Assembly: GCA_031551515.1 (NCBI GenBank)
Contig: JAVBNL010000011.1
Location: 1-64,000, forward strand
Length of the DNA stretch: 64,000 nucleotides
DNA from: FLUQ01 sp031551515
GTDB taxonomy: Bacteria > Desulfobacterota > Desulfovibrionia > Desulfovibrionales > Desulfovibrionaceae
Direction: 5' to 3'
The notes under the pieces are model-generated. The model was not told where the DNA came from. It saw only the letters and a program-made list of their open reading frames with translations, and searched no databases. Positions 24,551-32,848 of this stretch are shown here, piece after piece (position 1 is the first letter of the stretch; each line of letters opens with the position of its first letter). A program made the translations under genes and the position numbers.

Positions 24551-25567
24551 ATGCGCGCCCTTCGCATCTGCTGCATGGCGGCCCTGGCCGCCTGCCTGGC
24601 GGCGGCGCTTATCTGGGCGCTCTTGGCCGGGGCTTATGACCTGGGCCTTGACGAAGTGCGCCGGGTCATCTGGGCGCACCTTTTCGGAACCGTTGACCCC
24701 GGCCTTTCCAAGGCGCACGACATCATCGTCTGGCGCATCCGCGTGCCGCGCCTGCTCCTGGCGGCCCTTTCCGGCATGGCGCTGGCCGTTTCCGGCGCCG
24801 CCTACCAGGGCTGCTTTCGCAACCCGCTGGTGGAGCCGTACATTCTGGGCGTTTCTTCGGGCGCGGCCTGCGGCGCGGCCCTGGCCATTCTTTTTCCCGA
24901 ATACCTGCCCCCGTTGCGCGTCAGCGCCTTTTGCGCCGCCCTGGCCGCGGTCAGCCTCACCGGGCTGATGGCCCGCTCGCGCGGCACGGTGCCGCCCGTG
25001 GCCCTGGTGCTGGCGGGCATTATCGTGGGCGCGCTGTTTACCGCCGGGGTGGGCGTCATGAAATATCTGGCCGCCGACACCCAACTGCGCGAGATAACCT
25101 TTTGGATGATGGGCGGCTTTCACTATTCCGGCTGGGCCGACGCGCAAGAAACAGCCGCGCTGGCCCTGCCCGCCATGCTTTGCATCTGGGTACTGGCCTG
25201 GAAGCTGAACGTGCTCTCTCTCGGCGACGAAGACGCCCGCAGCCTGGGCGTGCACCCCGGCCGCCTGCGCCGCGTGCTGGTGGTGCTGGCGACAATCTGC
25301 GCCGCCGCCTGCGTGGCTTCCAGCGGCATTATCGGCTGGGTGGGCCTGATGGCCCCGCATGCCGCGCGCATGCTCTTCGGGCCGGACAACCGCTGGGTCA
25401 TACCCGGTTCCGCCCTGATGGGGGCCGCATACCTGCTGGTTTGCGACACCCTGGCCCGCACCCTGGGCCCGGGGGAAATACCCATCAGCATTCTAACCTC
25501 GGTGCTGGGCGCGCCCTATCTGCTGTGGCTGTTGCGGTCCAAGGGGAGGGAACTGTATGGCGCGTAA
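24551..25567 (+). CDS. FecCD/BtuC-type ABC permease
   Basis: This 338-residue inner-membrane protein has nine or ten hydrophobic segments and family marks RVPRLLLAALSGMALAVSGA, NPLVEPYILGVSSGA and SSGIIGWVGLMAPHAARML, the last contacting the ATPase. ATG 24551 comes 2 bases after the binding-protein stop, and the 3' end overlaps the ATPase gene by 11 bases, so the three form one transcription unit. Confidence 0.93.
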   Translation: MRALRICCMAALAACLAAALIWALLAGAYDLGLDEVRRVIWAHLFGTVDPGLSKAHDIIVWRIRVPRLLLAALSGMALAVSGAAYQGCFRNPLVEPYILGVSSGAACGAALAILFPEYLPPLRVSAFCAALAAVSLTGLMARSRGTVPPVALVLAGIIVGALFTAGVGVMKYLAADTQLREITFWMMGGFHYSGWADAQETAALALPAMLCIWVLAWKLNVLSLGDEDARSLGVHPGRLRRVLVVLATICAAACVASSGIIGWVGLMAPHAARMLFGPDNRWVIPGSALMGAAYLLVCDTLARTLGPGEIPISILTSVLGAPYLLWLLRSKGRELYGA

Positions 25568-26393
25568 CGCTTTGCCGTCTGGCCCCCCGGCGATCCCTTT
25601 GGCGAATGCTTCGGCCGCCCCCTTCGCAAGCCCGGCCCTTGAGGCGCGCGGCCTTGCTTTCAGCTACGGCAGCAAGGCCGTGCTGCGCGATATTTCGTTC
25701 AGCGTGCCGCAAGGCAGCGTGACCGGCCTTTTCGGGCCCAACGGGTCGGGCAAAACCACGCTCTTTCGCTGCTGCCTGGGCCTGTTGCACCCGCAGGCCG
25801 GTTCCGTTTCCATCGCCGGTCAGAACGTGCGCGGTCTGGGCATTGCGGAACTGGCCCGCCGCGTGGCCTATGTGCCGCAAGAGCACAGGCCCGGCTTTCC
25901 CTTTCTGGTGCGCGAAGTCGTGGCCATGGGCAGAACGCCGCGCATGCGGCGCTTCTTCAGCCTGACCCGCGCCGACCTCGCCATTGTGGAAGAAGCCATG
26001 GAAAAAACCGGCATCCGCGAACTTGCGGACGAACCGTGCACCAAACTCTCAGGCGGGCAGCGCCAGCTTGCCTACCTGGCCCGCGCCCTGGCGCAGGAAG
26101 CGCCGCTCATGTTGCTGGACGAACCCACATCCGCCCTGGATTTCAACAACCAGATGCTGGTCTGGAAAACCCTGCGCCGCATAGCGCAAGAAGGGGTCAC
26201 GGCGCTTGTGTGCTGCCATGACCCCAACCATATTTTGTGGTTTTGCGATTCCGTGGCCGTGCTGCGCCAAGGGCGCATGCCCGCTTTCGGCCCCAGCGGT
26301 GAAGTTCTGACCGGCGAACTTTTGCGCGACCTGTACGGCCCGGGCCTTGAAATCCGCGAAGTTGACGGCAAGCCCTTGGTCCGGCCGGTTTGA
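25557..26393 (+). CDS. ABC transporter ATPase (FepC/BtuD type)
   Basis: This 278-residue ATPase has Walker A GPNGSGKTT, the Q-loop YVPQEH, the signature LSGGQRQ, Walker B LMLLDEPTSALD and the H-loop CCHDPNH. It powers the permease encoded just upstream. About 30 Ala/Pro-rich residues precede the core, longer than usual; the overlap with the permease makes ATG 25557 plausible. A single repeat arm follows its stop. Confidence 0.94.
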   Translation: MARNALPSGPPAIPLANASAAPFASPALEARGLAFSYGSKAVLRDISFSVPQGSVTGLFGPNGSGKTTLFRCCLGLLHPQAGSVSIAGQNVRGLGIAELARRVAYVPQEHRPGFPFLVREVVAMGRTPRMRRFFSLTRADLAIVEEAMEKTGIRELADEPCTKLSGGQRQLAYLARALAQEAPLMLLDEPTSALDFNNQMLVWKTLRRIAQEGVTALVCCHDPNHILWFCDSVAVLRQGRMPAFGPSGEVLTGELLRDLYGPGLEIREVDGKPLVRPV

Positions 26394-26394
26394 A

Positions 26395-26443
26395 GCAAAA
26401 AAAGCCGTTTGACGCCGTATTTGGACAAAAGATTTATTTAAGC
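26395..26443. repeat. Solo arm of the long palindromic element
   Basis: The segment runs from GCAAAAAAAGCC through TTGACGCCGTATT to the stop of the MFS gene at 26438-26440. It matches the right half of the copy at 30700-30827 (GCAAAAAGGCCGTTTGACG and onward). The central core and opposite arm are missing. It may be a decayed copy. Confidence 0.65.
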
Positions 26444-27604
26444 CGGAACAGGTTCCGGCTCCTGCGGCTCCAGCCTGATGAACTGCACCGCGACAAGCGC
26501 CGCCGCGGCAACGCCCATGCCTATCCAGAAGGGAATGCGAAAATCCACCATCCACAGCGCACCGCCCACGATAGGCAAAATCACGGCGGAAATGTGGTTG
26601 ATGGTCTGGCCCACGGCCATGCTGGGCGCTATGTCCTGCGCGTCGGCGATCTTTTGGAAGAAGGTGCGGATCGCCATGGTGAAGTTGGTGAAAAGCTGCT
26701 CCACCACATAGAGCACGGCCACCAGCAAGCGGCTGTCCGTGGTGCAATAGGTCCAGAAAATCAGGCCCAGCACGATATATTTGACGGTCAACAGCTTTCT
26801 CTCGCCAAAGCTGTTGATGGCCTTGCCGATCAGCGGGTTCAAAAACCAGTTCACGGCGTTGTTGAAAATGAAGAAGAGCAGCATTTCCTGCACGGTGAAG
26901 TGAAAGCGGCTGACCAGCAAAAAGATGGAAAAGGTGCCGAATATGTGCCGCCGCGCGCCGGAAAGCAGCGTGAGCAGGTAAAAAAGGCTGTAGCGTCTGC
27001 GCAGCACCATTTTTTTATGCTGCACCGCCGCGCCCGTGCCCTCGTCTTTCTGGGTCAGGCCCCAGATGCCGATGGCAAAAGCCCCGGCCCCGGCCACGCA
27101 AAACAGCCAGCGTAGAGGTATGACCGTGGACAGGGCGAAAACCATGATGCCCACGAAAAAGCTGCCCGCGCCCGTGGCGCTGCGCAGTTTGCCGAGCACC
27201 AGCGGTGTTTCGCGCAGGTTGAAATGCTGCATGCTGAGCGACTGCACTGTGGATTCATAATAGTGAAAGCCGAAAGACATGAACATGGCCGTGCCCACCA
27301 CCCCCCAGAAGGTGGGAAAAAAGCCGGTGGCCATGACGCCCAGGCCCAGGCAGAGCACGGAAATGGAGATCAGCGCGTGTTCGCTGACCAGCAGCAGGCA
27401 AAGGATGACGCCGATGGAAAGCAGGCCCGGCACCTCGCGCAGGGCGTGCACGATGCCGGTCTGCTGGCCGGTGATTTTCACCACTTCCACCGCGTAGTTG
27501 GTGTACATGGAGGACCAGCCCTGCTGCGCCATGGCGGAGGCGAAAGTCAGCAGCATCAGGTAGCGGAAGATGGGACGCTTGGCGATATCGGCGTATGCAG
27601 ACAT
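26438..27604 (-). CDS. MFS transporter
   Basis: This 388-residue membrane protein has about twelve hydrophobic segments in two halves. ATG 27604 follows GAGGGG. Substrate motifs are not diagnostic. A small perfect hairpin (AGCCGGAAC with GTTCCGGCT) covers its last codons and is followed on this strand by TAAATAAATCTTTT, a possible terminator. It lies opposite the fmdE-ABC operon and could be unrelated to it. Confidence 0.8.
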   Translation of the reverse strand: MSAYADIAKRPIFRYLMLLTFASAMAQQGWSSMYTNYAVEVVKITGQQTGIVHALREVPGLLSIGVILCLLLVSEHALISISVLCLGLGVMATGFFPTFWGVVGTAMFMSFGFHYYESTVQSLSMQHFNLRETPLVLGKLRSATGAGSFFVGIMVFALSTVIPLRWLFCVAGAGAFAIGIWGLTQKDEGTGAAVQHKKMVLRRRYSLFYLLTLLSGARRHIFGTFSIFLLVSRFHFTVQEMLLFFIFNNAVNWFLNPLIGKAINSFGERKLLTVKYIVLGLIFWTYCTTDSRLLVAVLYVVEQLFTNFTMAIRTFFQKIADAQDIAPSMAVGQTINHISAVILPIVGGALWMVDFRIPFWIGMGVAAAALVAVQFIRLEPQEPEPVPA

Positions 27605-27698
27605 AGAAGGCCCCTCTCACGAGCCGGCGCCACCATATTCCTTTTATAGACGGACCGCCAGAGGGGAAACGCCCTCGAAAAAACATTCCCTGCGATTT

Positions 27699-28466
27699 TT
27701 ACAAATCAAGCTCAAGCCCGACAGGGCAGTGATCTGAGCCCATAACGTCCGGCTCTATCCAGGCGTCTTTGATCGCGCCCTTGAGTTCTTCCGAGACGAA
27801 GAAGTAGTCGATCCTCCACCCCACATTCTTGCCGCGCGCGCCCGCGCGGAACGACCACCACGAATATTGCTTCGGCTCGTCCCCCCGGGCGTGGCGAAAA
27901 GTATCCACATACCCGGCCGCGATAAAGCGGTCCATCCAGGCCCGTTCGATGGGCAGAAAACCGGACGTCTCTTCGTTCTCTTTGGGCCGGGCCAGATCGA
28001 TGGGCCGGTGAGCGGTGTTGAAATCGCCGCAGACCACAATGGGTTTGGTCTTGCGCAGCTCTTCCGCATGGCGCAAAAAGGCGTCGTAATAGCCCAGTTT
28101 GTAGGCCAGCCGGTCTTCCCCGCTCTGGCCGTTGGGGAAATACACGTTGAAGTAATGGAACTCGGGAAATTCCATGTGGATCAGGCGGCCTTCGCCCTGC
28201 CAGGCCGGGTCGGGCAACTCCAGGTTCACGGCCAGGGGTTTGATGCGCGAGAACACGGCCACGCCGGAGTAGCCTTTCTTGCGCGTGGCCGAAAGCCACT
28301 GCGAGTGCCTGCCCGGCGGGCAGCGGTGCTCGTCCGCTATCTGGCTTTCTTCGGCCTTGGTTTCCTGCAGGCCCACAATGTCGCCCCCGCGCTCGGAAAA
28401 CCAGCTCCAGCCGGGTTTGCCGCATACGGCCCGAAATCCGTTGACGTTCCATGATTGTAGTTTCAT
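27699..28466 (-). CDS. xthA: Exodeoxyribonuclease III
   Basis: This 255-residue AP endonuclease/3' exonuclease has the EEP fold: SWNVNGFRA, LQETKAEE (metal Glu), VVCGDFNTAH, VGWRIDYFFVS and SDHCPVGLEL with the catalytic Asp-His. ATG 28466 begins the conserved KLQSWNVNG. The frame is open upstream but that part is the inverted repeat at 28515. It processes abasic sites and blocked 3' ends. Confidence 0.94.
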   Translation of the reverse strand: MKLQSWNVNGFRAVCGKPGWSWFSERGGDIVGLQETKAEESQIADEHRCPPGRHSQWLSATRKKGYSGVAVFSRIKPLAVNLELPDPAWQGEGRLIHMEFPEFHYFNVYFPNGQSGEDRLAYKLGYYDAFLRHAEELRKTKPIVVCGDFNTAHRPIDLARPKENEETSGFLPIERAWMDRFIAAGYVDTFRHARGDEPKQYSWWSFRAGARGKNVGWRIDYFFVSEELKGAIKDAWIEPDVMGSDHCPVGLELDL

Positions 28467-28514
28467 GCCCGCCAGGGTACATGAGCGGGAGGGGCTGTGC
28501 AAGGGACGCTCAGA

Positions 28515-28615
28515 CCTTGATATTTTCCGCTGCGGACCGAAAAGCGCGCAGAAGAGGGTTACGAGCGTGGAAGTTGCGCCATGCGAGCTTCGGTCCTTTG
28601 CGGAAAAAATCAAGG
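28515..28615. repeat. Inverted repeat with a different centre, upstream of xthA
   Basis: The 26-base arms (28515-28540 and 28590-28615) share 22 of 26 pairs and both contain CGGACC or GGTCC and TTGAT or ATCAA blocks. The centre lacks the GTACTCTT core of the other elements. It sits between the divergent xthA and murJ genes and is followed by an AT-rich stretch to 28740 that should hold their promoters. Confidence 0.6.
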
Positions 28616-28740
28616 CATCGCGTCCTTCATGCGGGACAGATTAAAAAGTAAGTACCGCTCAGCCAGGTGGAAAAAACAAAAGAGCCTTCTTTTGCGTGAG
28701 GCGCGCGGGCTGCGGAAAATCAGGATATAAACGGGCAGTA

Positions 28741-30657
28741 ATGGTGGATCGGCAAACTGCGGAGGAACGGCGGGAATTTTCCGGCGCCATAACCCTTGGC
28801 AAAGGGGTTCTGGCCTCGCGTTTGCTGGGTTTCGCGCGCGACGCCCTGATCGCGTCACTTCTGGGCGCGGGCGGCCTGGCCGACGCCTTTCTGGTGGCCT
28901 TTCGCCTGCCCAACTTTTTCCGCCGCCTGCTGGCCGAAGGAACGCTCAGCTACGCCCTGGTGCCCGCCTGCATGCGCTTGCGGCAGGAAGATTCGCCGGG
29001 CAGGGTGCGCGCCTTCGCCCGTTCCGTGCTGGTGCTGGCGCTTCTCGTTTTCATCGCGGCCGCTCTGGCGGGCATGCTGCTGGCCAAACCCCTGACCCTG
29101 GCTCTCGCGCCGGGTCTGGCCGCCCGGCCGGATGATCTGGGCAAGGCCGCCCTCTTTCTGGCGCTCTGCCTGCCCTATCTGCCCCTGGCCGCCGGGGCCG
29201 CCGTCAGTTCGGGCCTGCTTTTGGCCTGCCGCGATTTTCGCGCCCCTGCCCTTGCGCCCGTAGCCCTCAACGTCGCCATGATCGCCTTCATCGGCCTGGC
29301 CTTCGCCCTGTACGGCCCCGGCCGGGCGGAGGTGCCCTATCTGCTCTGCGCGGGTGTGGTGGCCGCCGGAGCGGCGCAGTGGATCGTGCAGCTTCCGGCT
29401 CTTGGCCGGGCCGGGCTCGCAATACGGACTCGGGGCTCCGCACTCGCAGGGGCCGCGCCCCCGCCCCCCGCCAGGGGGCTGAGCCCCTCGCGGGGCTCGC
29501 AGCCCCTGGACCCTGCAATAGAGGAAAGAACGGAAGCGGACGGTTCGCTTTTCCCTGGAAACGGAGAAGCCCGAAAAACGCACCACGCCGAAACACCGCA
29601 TAAACCGGGCCTGTTCACCGATTCCGAAGCCCTGAGCGTGTTGCGCCGTACCCCGGCTGCGGCTTTCGGCGCTGCCGGGGGCCAGGTCAACGTGCTGGCC
29701 GCCGCCTTTATCGCCTCTTTCCTGGCCGAAGGCGGCATCAGCGCCTTGTATTTCGCCGAACGCCTGCTGGAATTTCCCCTGGGCCTCATCGCCGCATCGA
29801 TGGGATTGGCCGCTTTGACCGACCTTTCGAAAATCGCGGGAAGCGGGGCCGCATGCTCCGGCAAAACGGAACCGGAATCCACGCACCCCCCCCAGGGAAA
29901 AGCCTTTTACGCCGCGCAGAACCATGCCGCCTCTGCAACCGAAGCCGCTTTTCCGAAAAGCGAGGATCGTGACGGCCCAAGCCAAGGCCACGGTGAAGCT
30001 TCGTTGCCACCAACCGGATTCGATCAGGCCGCCTTCAGCGCCTGCCTGCAAAAGGCCCTGCGCCTGGTCCTCTTCTGCGCTCTGCCCGCCGCCGTGGGCC
30101 TGGCCTGCCTGGCCCGCCCCCTGGTCAGCCTCTTTTTCAGGCACGGCGCCTTTGGCGATGCGGCCCTTTCCGCCACGTCCCTGGCCCTGCTGGCTTACTG
30201 CGCGGGCTTGCCCGCCCTGGCCGTCGCCCGGCCGTATCTTGCCGCGCTCAGCGCACTGGGCGACACCAAAAGCCCGGCACGGACGGCCCTCACCGGCTTG
30301 GCCTTGACGCTAACCCTGGGCGCTGCTTCGCTCCCTCTGCAAGCCGCCTGGGGACAGGCGCTGGCCGTGTCGCTGGCCGCCTGGGCCAGCCTGGCTCTGT
30401 TGGCGCGGGCGCTACGGCAAAAGGGCGTTCACGCGCTGCCCGCGCCCGCCTGGCTGCTGCGCGTCTTTGCCGCTTCCGCCCTGACGGCAATACCGGTTTT
30501 GCTGCTTGCCGCGCATGTTTCTTCCAACGCCCTTTGCGTCGCGCTGGGCGTGCCTCTGGGCGTTGGCGTGTATTTCGCGCTGACGTACCTGCTGCGCCTG
30601 CCCGAGAACGAGATCTGCCTAACCTTGCTGCGCGGCGGCCGCAAAAAAACGGCGTAA
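28741..30657 (+). CDS. murJ: Lipid II flippase MurJ with two large inserts
   Basis: This 638-residue membrane protein flips lipid II for peptidoglycan synthesis. Typical MurJ/MviN marks are VLASRLLGFARDALIASLLG, DAFLVAFRLPNFFRRLLAEG and the later ALYFAERLLEFPLGLIAAS. It is about 110-130 residues longer than usual. One insert (about residues 227-300) is encoded by the GC-rich repeat at 29421-29528 plus flanking low-complexity sequence. A second, hydrophilic insert lies around residues 370-435, between DLSKIAG and the region preceding LRLVLFCALPAAVGL. The frame is intact, so inserts are probably tolerated in loops. ATG 28741 has only a weak ribosome site. Confidence 0.9.
   Translation: MVDRQTAEERREFSGAITLGKGVLASRLLGFARDALIASLLGAGGLADAFLVAFRLPNFFRRLLAEGTLSYALVPACMRLRQEDSPGRVRAFARSVLVLALLVFIAAALAGMLLAKPLTLALAPGLAARPDDLGKAALFLALCLPYLPLAAGAAVSSGLLLACRDFRAPALAPVALNVAMIAFIGLAFALYGPGRAEVPYLLCAGVVAAGAAQWIVQLPALGRAGLAIRTRGSALAGAAPPPPARGLSPSRGSQPLDPAIEERTEADGSLFPGNGEARKTHHAETPHKPGLFTDSEALSVLRRTPAAAFGAAGGQVNVLAAAFIASFLAEGGISALYFAERLLEFPLGLIAASMGLAALTDLSKIAGSGAACSGKTEPESTHPPQGKAFYAAQNHAASATEAAFPKSEDRDGPSQGHGEASLPPTGFDQAAFSACLQKALRLVLFCALPAAVGLACLARPLVSLFFRHGAFGDAALSATSLALLAYCAGLPALAVARPYLAALSALGDTKSPARTALTGLALTLTLGAASLPLQAAWGQALAVSLAAWASLALLARALRQKGVHALPAPAWLLRVFAASALTAIPVLLLAAHVSSNALCVALGVPLGVGVYFALTYLLRLPENEICLTLLRGGRKKTA
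29421..29528. repeat. GC-rich tandem-hairpin repeat, copy inside murJ
   Basis: It contains AATACGGACTCGGGGCTC, AGGGGGCTGAGCCCCT, CGGGGCTCGCAGCCCC and an AATAGAGGAAAG tail. It matches the copy in holB (45807-45895) in order and in its flanks. The small stems are GC-rich and translated here as a Gly/Ala/Pro/Ser-rich loop. Confidence 0.78.
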
Positions 30658-30699
30658 CCGCCGTAAATAGACCCTATCCCGCCCCCCTCAGGGGCTGTT

Positions 30700-30827
30700 G
30701 CCCAATAAAAGATTTTGCCCAAAGACAACAAGCGCGGCCTTTTTGCGACGGAAAATGTACTCTTGCGGTACATGACCGGCGCAAAAAGGCCGTTTGACGC
30801 CGTATTGGGGCAAAAAATTTATTGGGC
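30700..30827. repeat. Long palindromic element between murJ and the BON gene
   Basis: Outer arms GCCCAATAAA... and ...TTTATTGGGC, inner arms CGGCCTTTTTGC and GCAAAAAGGCCG, and core GTACTCTTGCGGTACATG are all present. The right side carries TTGACGCCGTATTGGGGC. It ends one base before the BON gene stop (30829-30831, minus strand). Confidence 0.86.
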
Positions 30828-30828
30828 T

Positions 30829-31179
30829 CTAAGGCATTACGGAAATTTTATTCACCACCTTGCGCACACCCTTGGTCTCACGCGCGATTTTCACGGCCAG
30901 ATCCCGCTGTTCTTCCTTGAGCACCTGCCCACGCAGCGTGACCACGCCGTTTTTGGTGACCACATTCAAATCCAGCGAATCAAGCCCTTTCTGGGCCAAA
31001 AACTTCCCTTTAATAGCCGTGGTAATGCCTGAATCGTTGACATAGCCGCTCACTTTGTCGGCCGTCCCCTCTGGTTCGGCGGCCTGCGCGGCAAGGGGGG
31101 CCGTCATCACGAGACAGCCCGCCAAAATCATCAAAGAAAGAAGAGCGCTAAACAAAAAGGGTGTGGTTTTGTTGTTCAT
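30829..31179 (-). CDS. Exported BON-domain protein (OsmY-like)
   Basis: This 116-residue protein has a hydrophobic signal segment and a BON domain: GITTAIKGKFLAQKGLDSLDLNVVTKNGVVTLRGQVL, then the closing VRKVVNKI. The signal contains LAGC, so it could be a lipoprotein, or be cut later at AQAA. It would stabilise the envelope under stress. ATG 31179 follows CAGGAGG. A palindromic element begins one base after its stop. Confidence 0.85.
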   Translation of the reverse strand: MNNKTTPFLFSALLSLMILAGCLVMTAPLAAQAAEPEGTADKVSGYVNDSGITTAIKGKFLAQKGLDSLDLNVVTKNGVVTLRGQVLKEEQRDLAVKIARETKGVRKVVNKISVMP

Positions 31180-31214
31180 AAGGCCTCCTGGCCCGGTTGC
31201 TGGTACATGGATGA

Positions 31215-31259
31215 GTGCTAGGGCAGATACGCTTTTTCAAAATTACTCTGCTCTAGCAC
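31215..31259. repeat. Imperfect palindrome upstream of the BON gene
   Basis: GTGCTAGGGCAG (31215-31226) pairs with CTGCTCTAGCAC (31248-31259), 11 of 12 pairs, around an AT-rich centre. It lies 36 bases before the BON start. It could be a regulatory or 5'-UTR hairpin; no function is visible. The rest of the gap to the tRNA holds nothing recognisable apart from the terminator below. Confidence 0.4.
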
Positions 31260-31366
31260 GTATACCCTATAGGCGCTTTTGGCTCAAGCTTTTCACGCAA
31301 TGCGCCGCGTTGTGTGAGTTTTTTTCAACTAAGTCTAGACTTTTCCGTGGAGCACAGGCAGAAGAA

Positions 31367-31394
31367 CGAAAAAGCCCCGTGTGGCACGGGGCTC
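31367..31394 (-). terminator. Terminator of tRNA-His
   Basis: On the minus strand AGCCCCGT and ACGGGGCT form a stem followed by TTTTTCG, 15 bases beyond the tRNA 3' end. Confidence 0.88.
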
Positions 31395-31408
31395 ATTATA
31401 ATCTCGAG

Positions 31409-31485
31409 TGGGGCGAATGATGGGGGTTGAACCCACGACCCCCTGGGCCACAACCAGGTGCTCTGCCAACTGAGCTACATCCGCC
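31409..31485 (-). tRNA. tRNA-His (GTG)
   Basis: The minus strand folds into a full cloverleaf: 7-pair acceptor, TAGCTCAGTTGGCAGAG D-arm region, and anticodon GTG at 31451-31449. The T-arm is GTGGGTTCAACCCCCAT-like, with an encoded CCA. The extra G at position -1 opposite C73 is the hallmark of histidine tRNAs. It lies between the BON gene and murA and is followed by its own terminator. Confidence 0.96.
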
Positions 31486-31552
31486 ACGAGAGAAAAGAGG
31501 ACTTACACTGTCGTGCGCTTAAGGTCAAGCCTTTGCGCCCTGAGGATTACAG

Positions 31553-32806
31553 ATGGAAAAGCTGATTATCGAAGGCGGCGCCACCCTGAACGGCACCATA
31601 CAGGTCAACGGGTCCAAAAACGCGGCCCTGCCGATTCTGATAGCGAGCATTCTTGTGGATGGCCCGGTCACATACCGCAACGTACCGAAATTGCGCGATA
31701 TAAACACCACAACCCGGCTGCTGGCCATTTTGGGCTGCCCCTCTGAATCGGACGGAATGGGATGCGTGCGCGTCAGCCCCGCCTCGCTTCACCCCGAAGC
31801 CCCCTATGACCTGGTGAAGACCATGCGCGCCTCCGTGCTGGTGCTGGGCCCGCTCATCGCCCGCCTGGGGATAGGCAAGGTGGCCCTGCCCGGCGGCTGC
31901 GCCATCGGCGCGCGGCCCGTGGACCAGCACTTGAAAGCGCTGGAAAAAATGGGCGCGGTCTTCGAATTGGAAGAGGGCTACATTCTCGGCCGCTGCAAAG
32001 AGCTGCGCGGGGCCGACATCACCTTTGACATGCCCACCGTGGGCGGCACGGAGCACCTGATGATGGCCGCCAGCATGGCCAAAGGCGAAACCGTGCTGCG
32101 CAATGCCGCGCGAGAACCGGAAATAACCGACCTTGCGAACTTTCTAAACGCCTGCGGCGCGAAAATCAGCGGCCAGGGGGGTGACGTCATCCATATTCAA
32201 GGGGTGAGCGGCCTGAAAGGCTGCGAATATTCCATCATGCCCGACCGCATTGAAGCCGGAACCTTTCTGGCGGCGGCGGCCATCAGCCGCGGCCAGGTTT
32301 TTGTGCAGGGCTGTCCCACGGAAGAGCTCACCGCCGTCATCGCCAAACTACGCGACATGGGCGTGCTGCTTGAAGAATTTCCCGGCGGCGTTATGGTCAA
32401 AAGCAACGGGCCCTTGCGCGGAGCGGATGTGATCACCCGCCCCCACCCCGGCTTCCCCACGGACATGCAGGCCCAGATCATGGCCCTGATGACCGTGGCC
32501 GGCGGGTCCAGCACAGTGGAAGAAACCATTTTTGAAAACCGCTTCATGCACGTGCCGGAACTGAACCGCATGGGCGCGGATATCAAACTCTCCGGCGGTA
32601 AGGCTGTGGTGCGCGGCGTCAAAGGCTTGGTGGGCGCGCCGGTCATGGCTTCCGACCTGCGGGCGAGCGCGTCGCTGGTCATTGCCGGGCTTGCGGCCAA
32701 GGGCAAGACGGAAGTGCAGCGCATTTACCATCTGGACCGGGGCTATGAGCGCATTGAAGAAAAACTGAACGCCGTGGGCGCGCGCATCCGCCGCGTGCCT
32801 GAATAG
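31553..32806 (+). CDS. murA: UDP-N-acetylglucosamine 1-carboxyvinyltransferase
   Basis: This 417-residue enzyme makes the first committed step of peptidoglycan synthesis from UDP-GlcNAc and PEP. It begins KLIIEGGATLNGTIQVNGSKNAALPIL, has LPGGCAIGARPVD with the reactive Cys (Cys115-type, fosfomycin target), and later FPTDMQAQIMALM. ATG 31553 follows GAGGATTAC. It is related in fold to aroA at 3263 in this window. A hairpin overlapping its stop precedes the DUF3053 gene. Confidence 0.95.
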   Translation: MEKLIIEGGATLNGTIQVNGSKNAALPILIASILVDGPVTYRNVPKLRDINTTTRLLAILGCPSESDGMGCVRVSPASLHPEAPYDLVKTMRASVLVLGPLIARLGIGKVALPGGCAIGARPVDQHLKALEKMGAVFELEEGYILGRCKELRGADITFDMPTVGGTEHLMMAASMAKGETVLRNAAREPEITDLANFLNACGAKISGQGGDVIHIQGVSGLKGCEYSIMPDRIEAGTFLAAAAISRGQVFVQGCPTEELTAVIAKLRDMGVLLEEFPGGVMVKSNGPLRGADVITRPHPGFPTDMQAQIMALMTVAGGSSTVEETIFENRFMHVPELNRMGADIKLSGGKAVVRGVKGLVGAPVMASDLRASASLVIAGLAAKGKTEVQRIYHLDRGYERIEEKLNAVGARIRRVPE

Positions 32807-32830
32807 AGCATTTCACAAGTGAAATGCTCT
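32805..32830. repeat. Perfect hairpin at the murA stop
   Basis: AGAGCATTTCAC (32805-32816) and GTGAAATGCTCT (32819-32830) pair perfectly, with a two-base gap. It starts within the murA TAG. A-rich sequence follows, so it could terminate minus-strand transcription (U-run CTTTTT) more readily than plus-strand. Confidence 0.5.
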
Positions 32831-32848
32831 AAAAAGACAGAGGGTTTT

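Noticed and set aside
30658..30830. Possible small ORFs in palindromic repeats
   Set aside because: They begin inside the repeat core (for example with the ATG of CATGTACC), have no ribosome site and differ between copies.
32805..32830. Strong plus-strand terminator for murA
   Set aside because: The stem is perfect but A-rich sequence follows on the plus strand; kept only as a hairpin.
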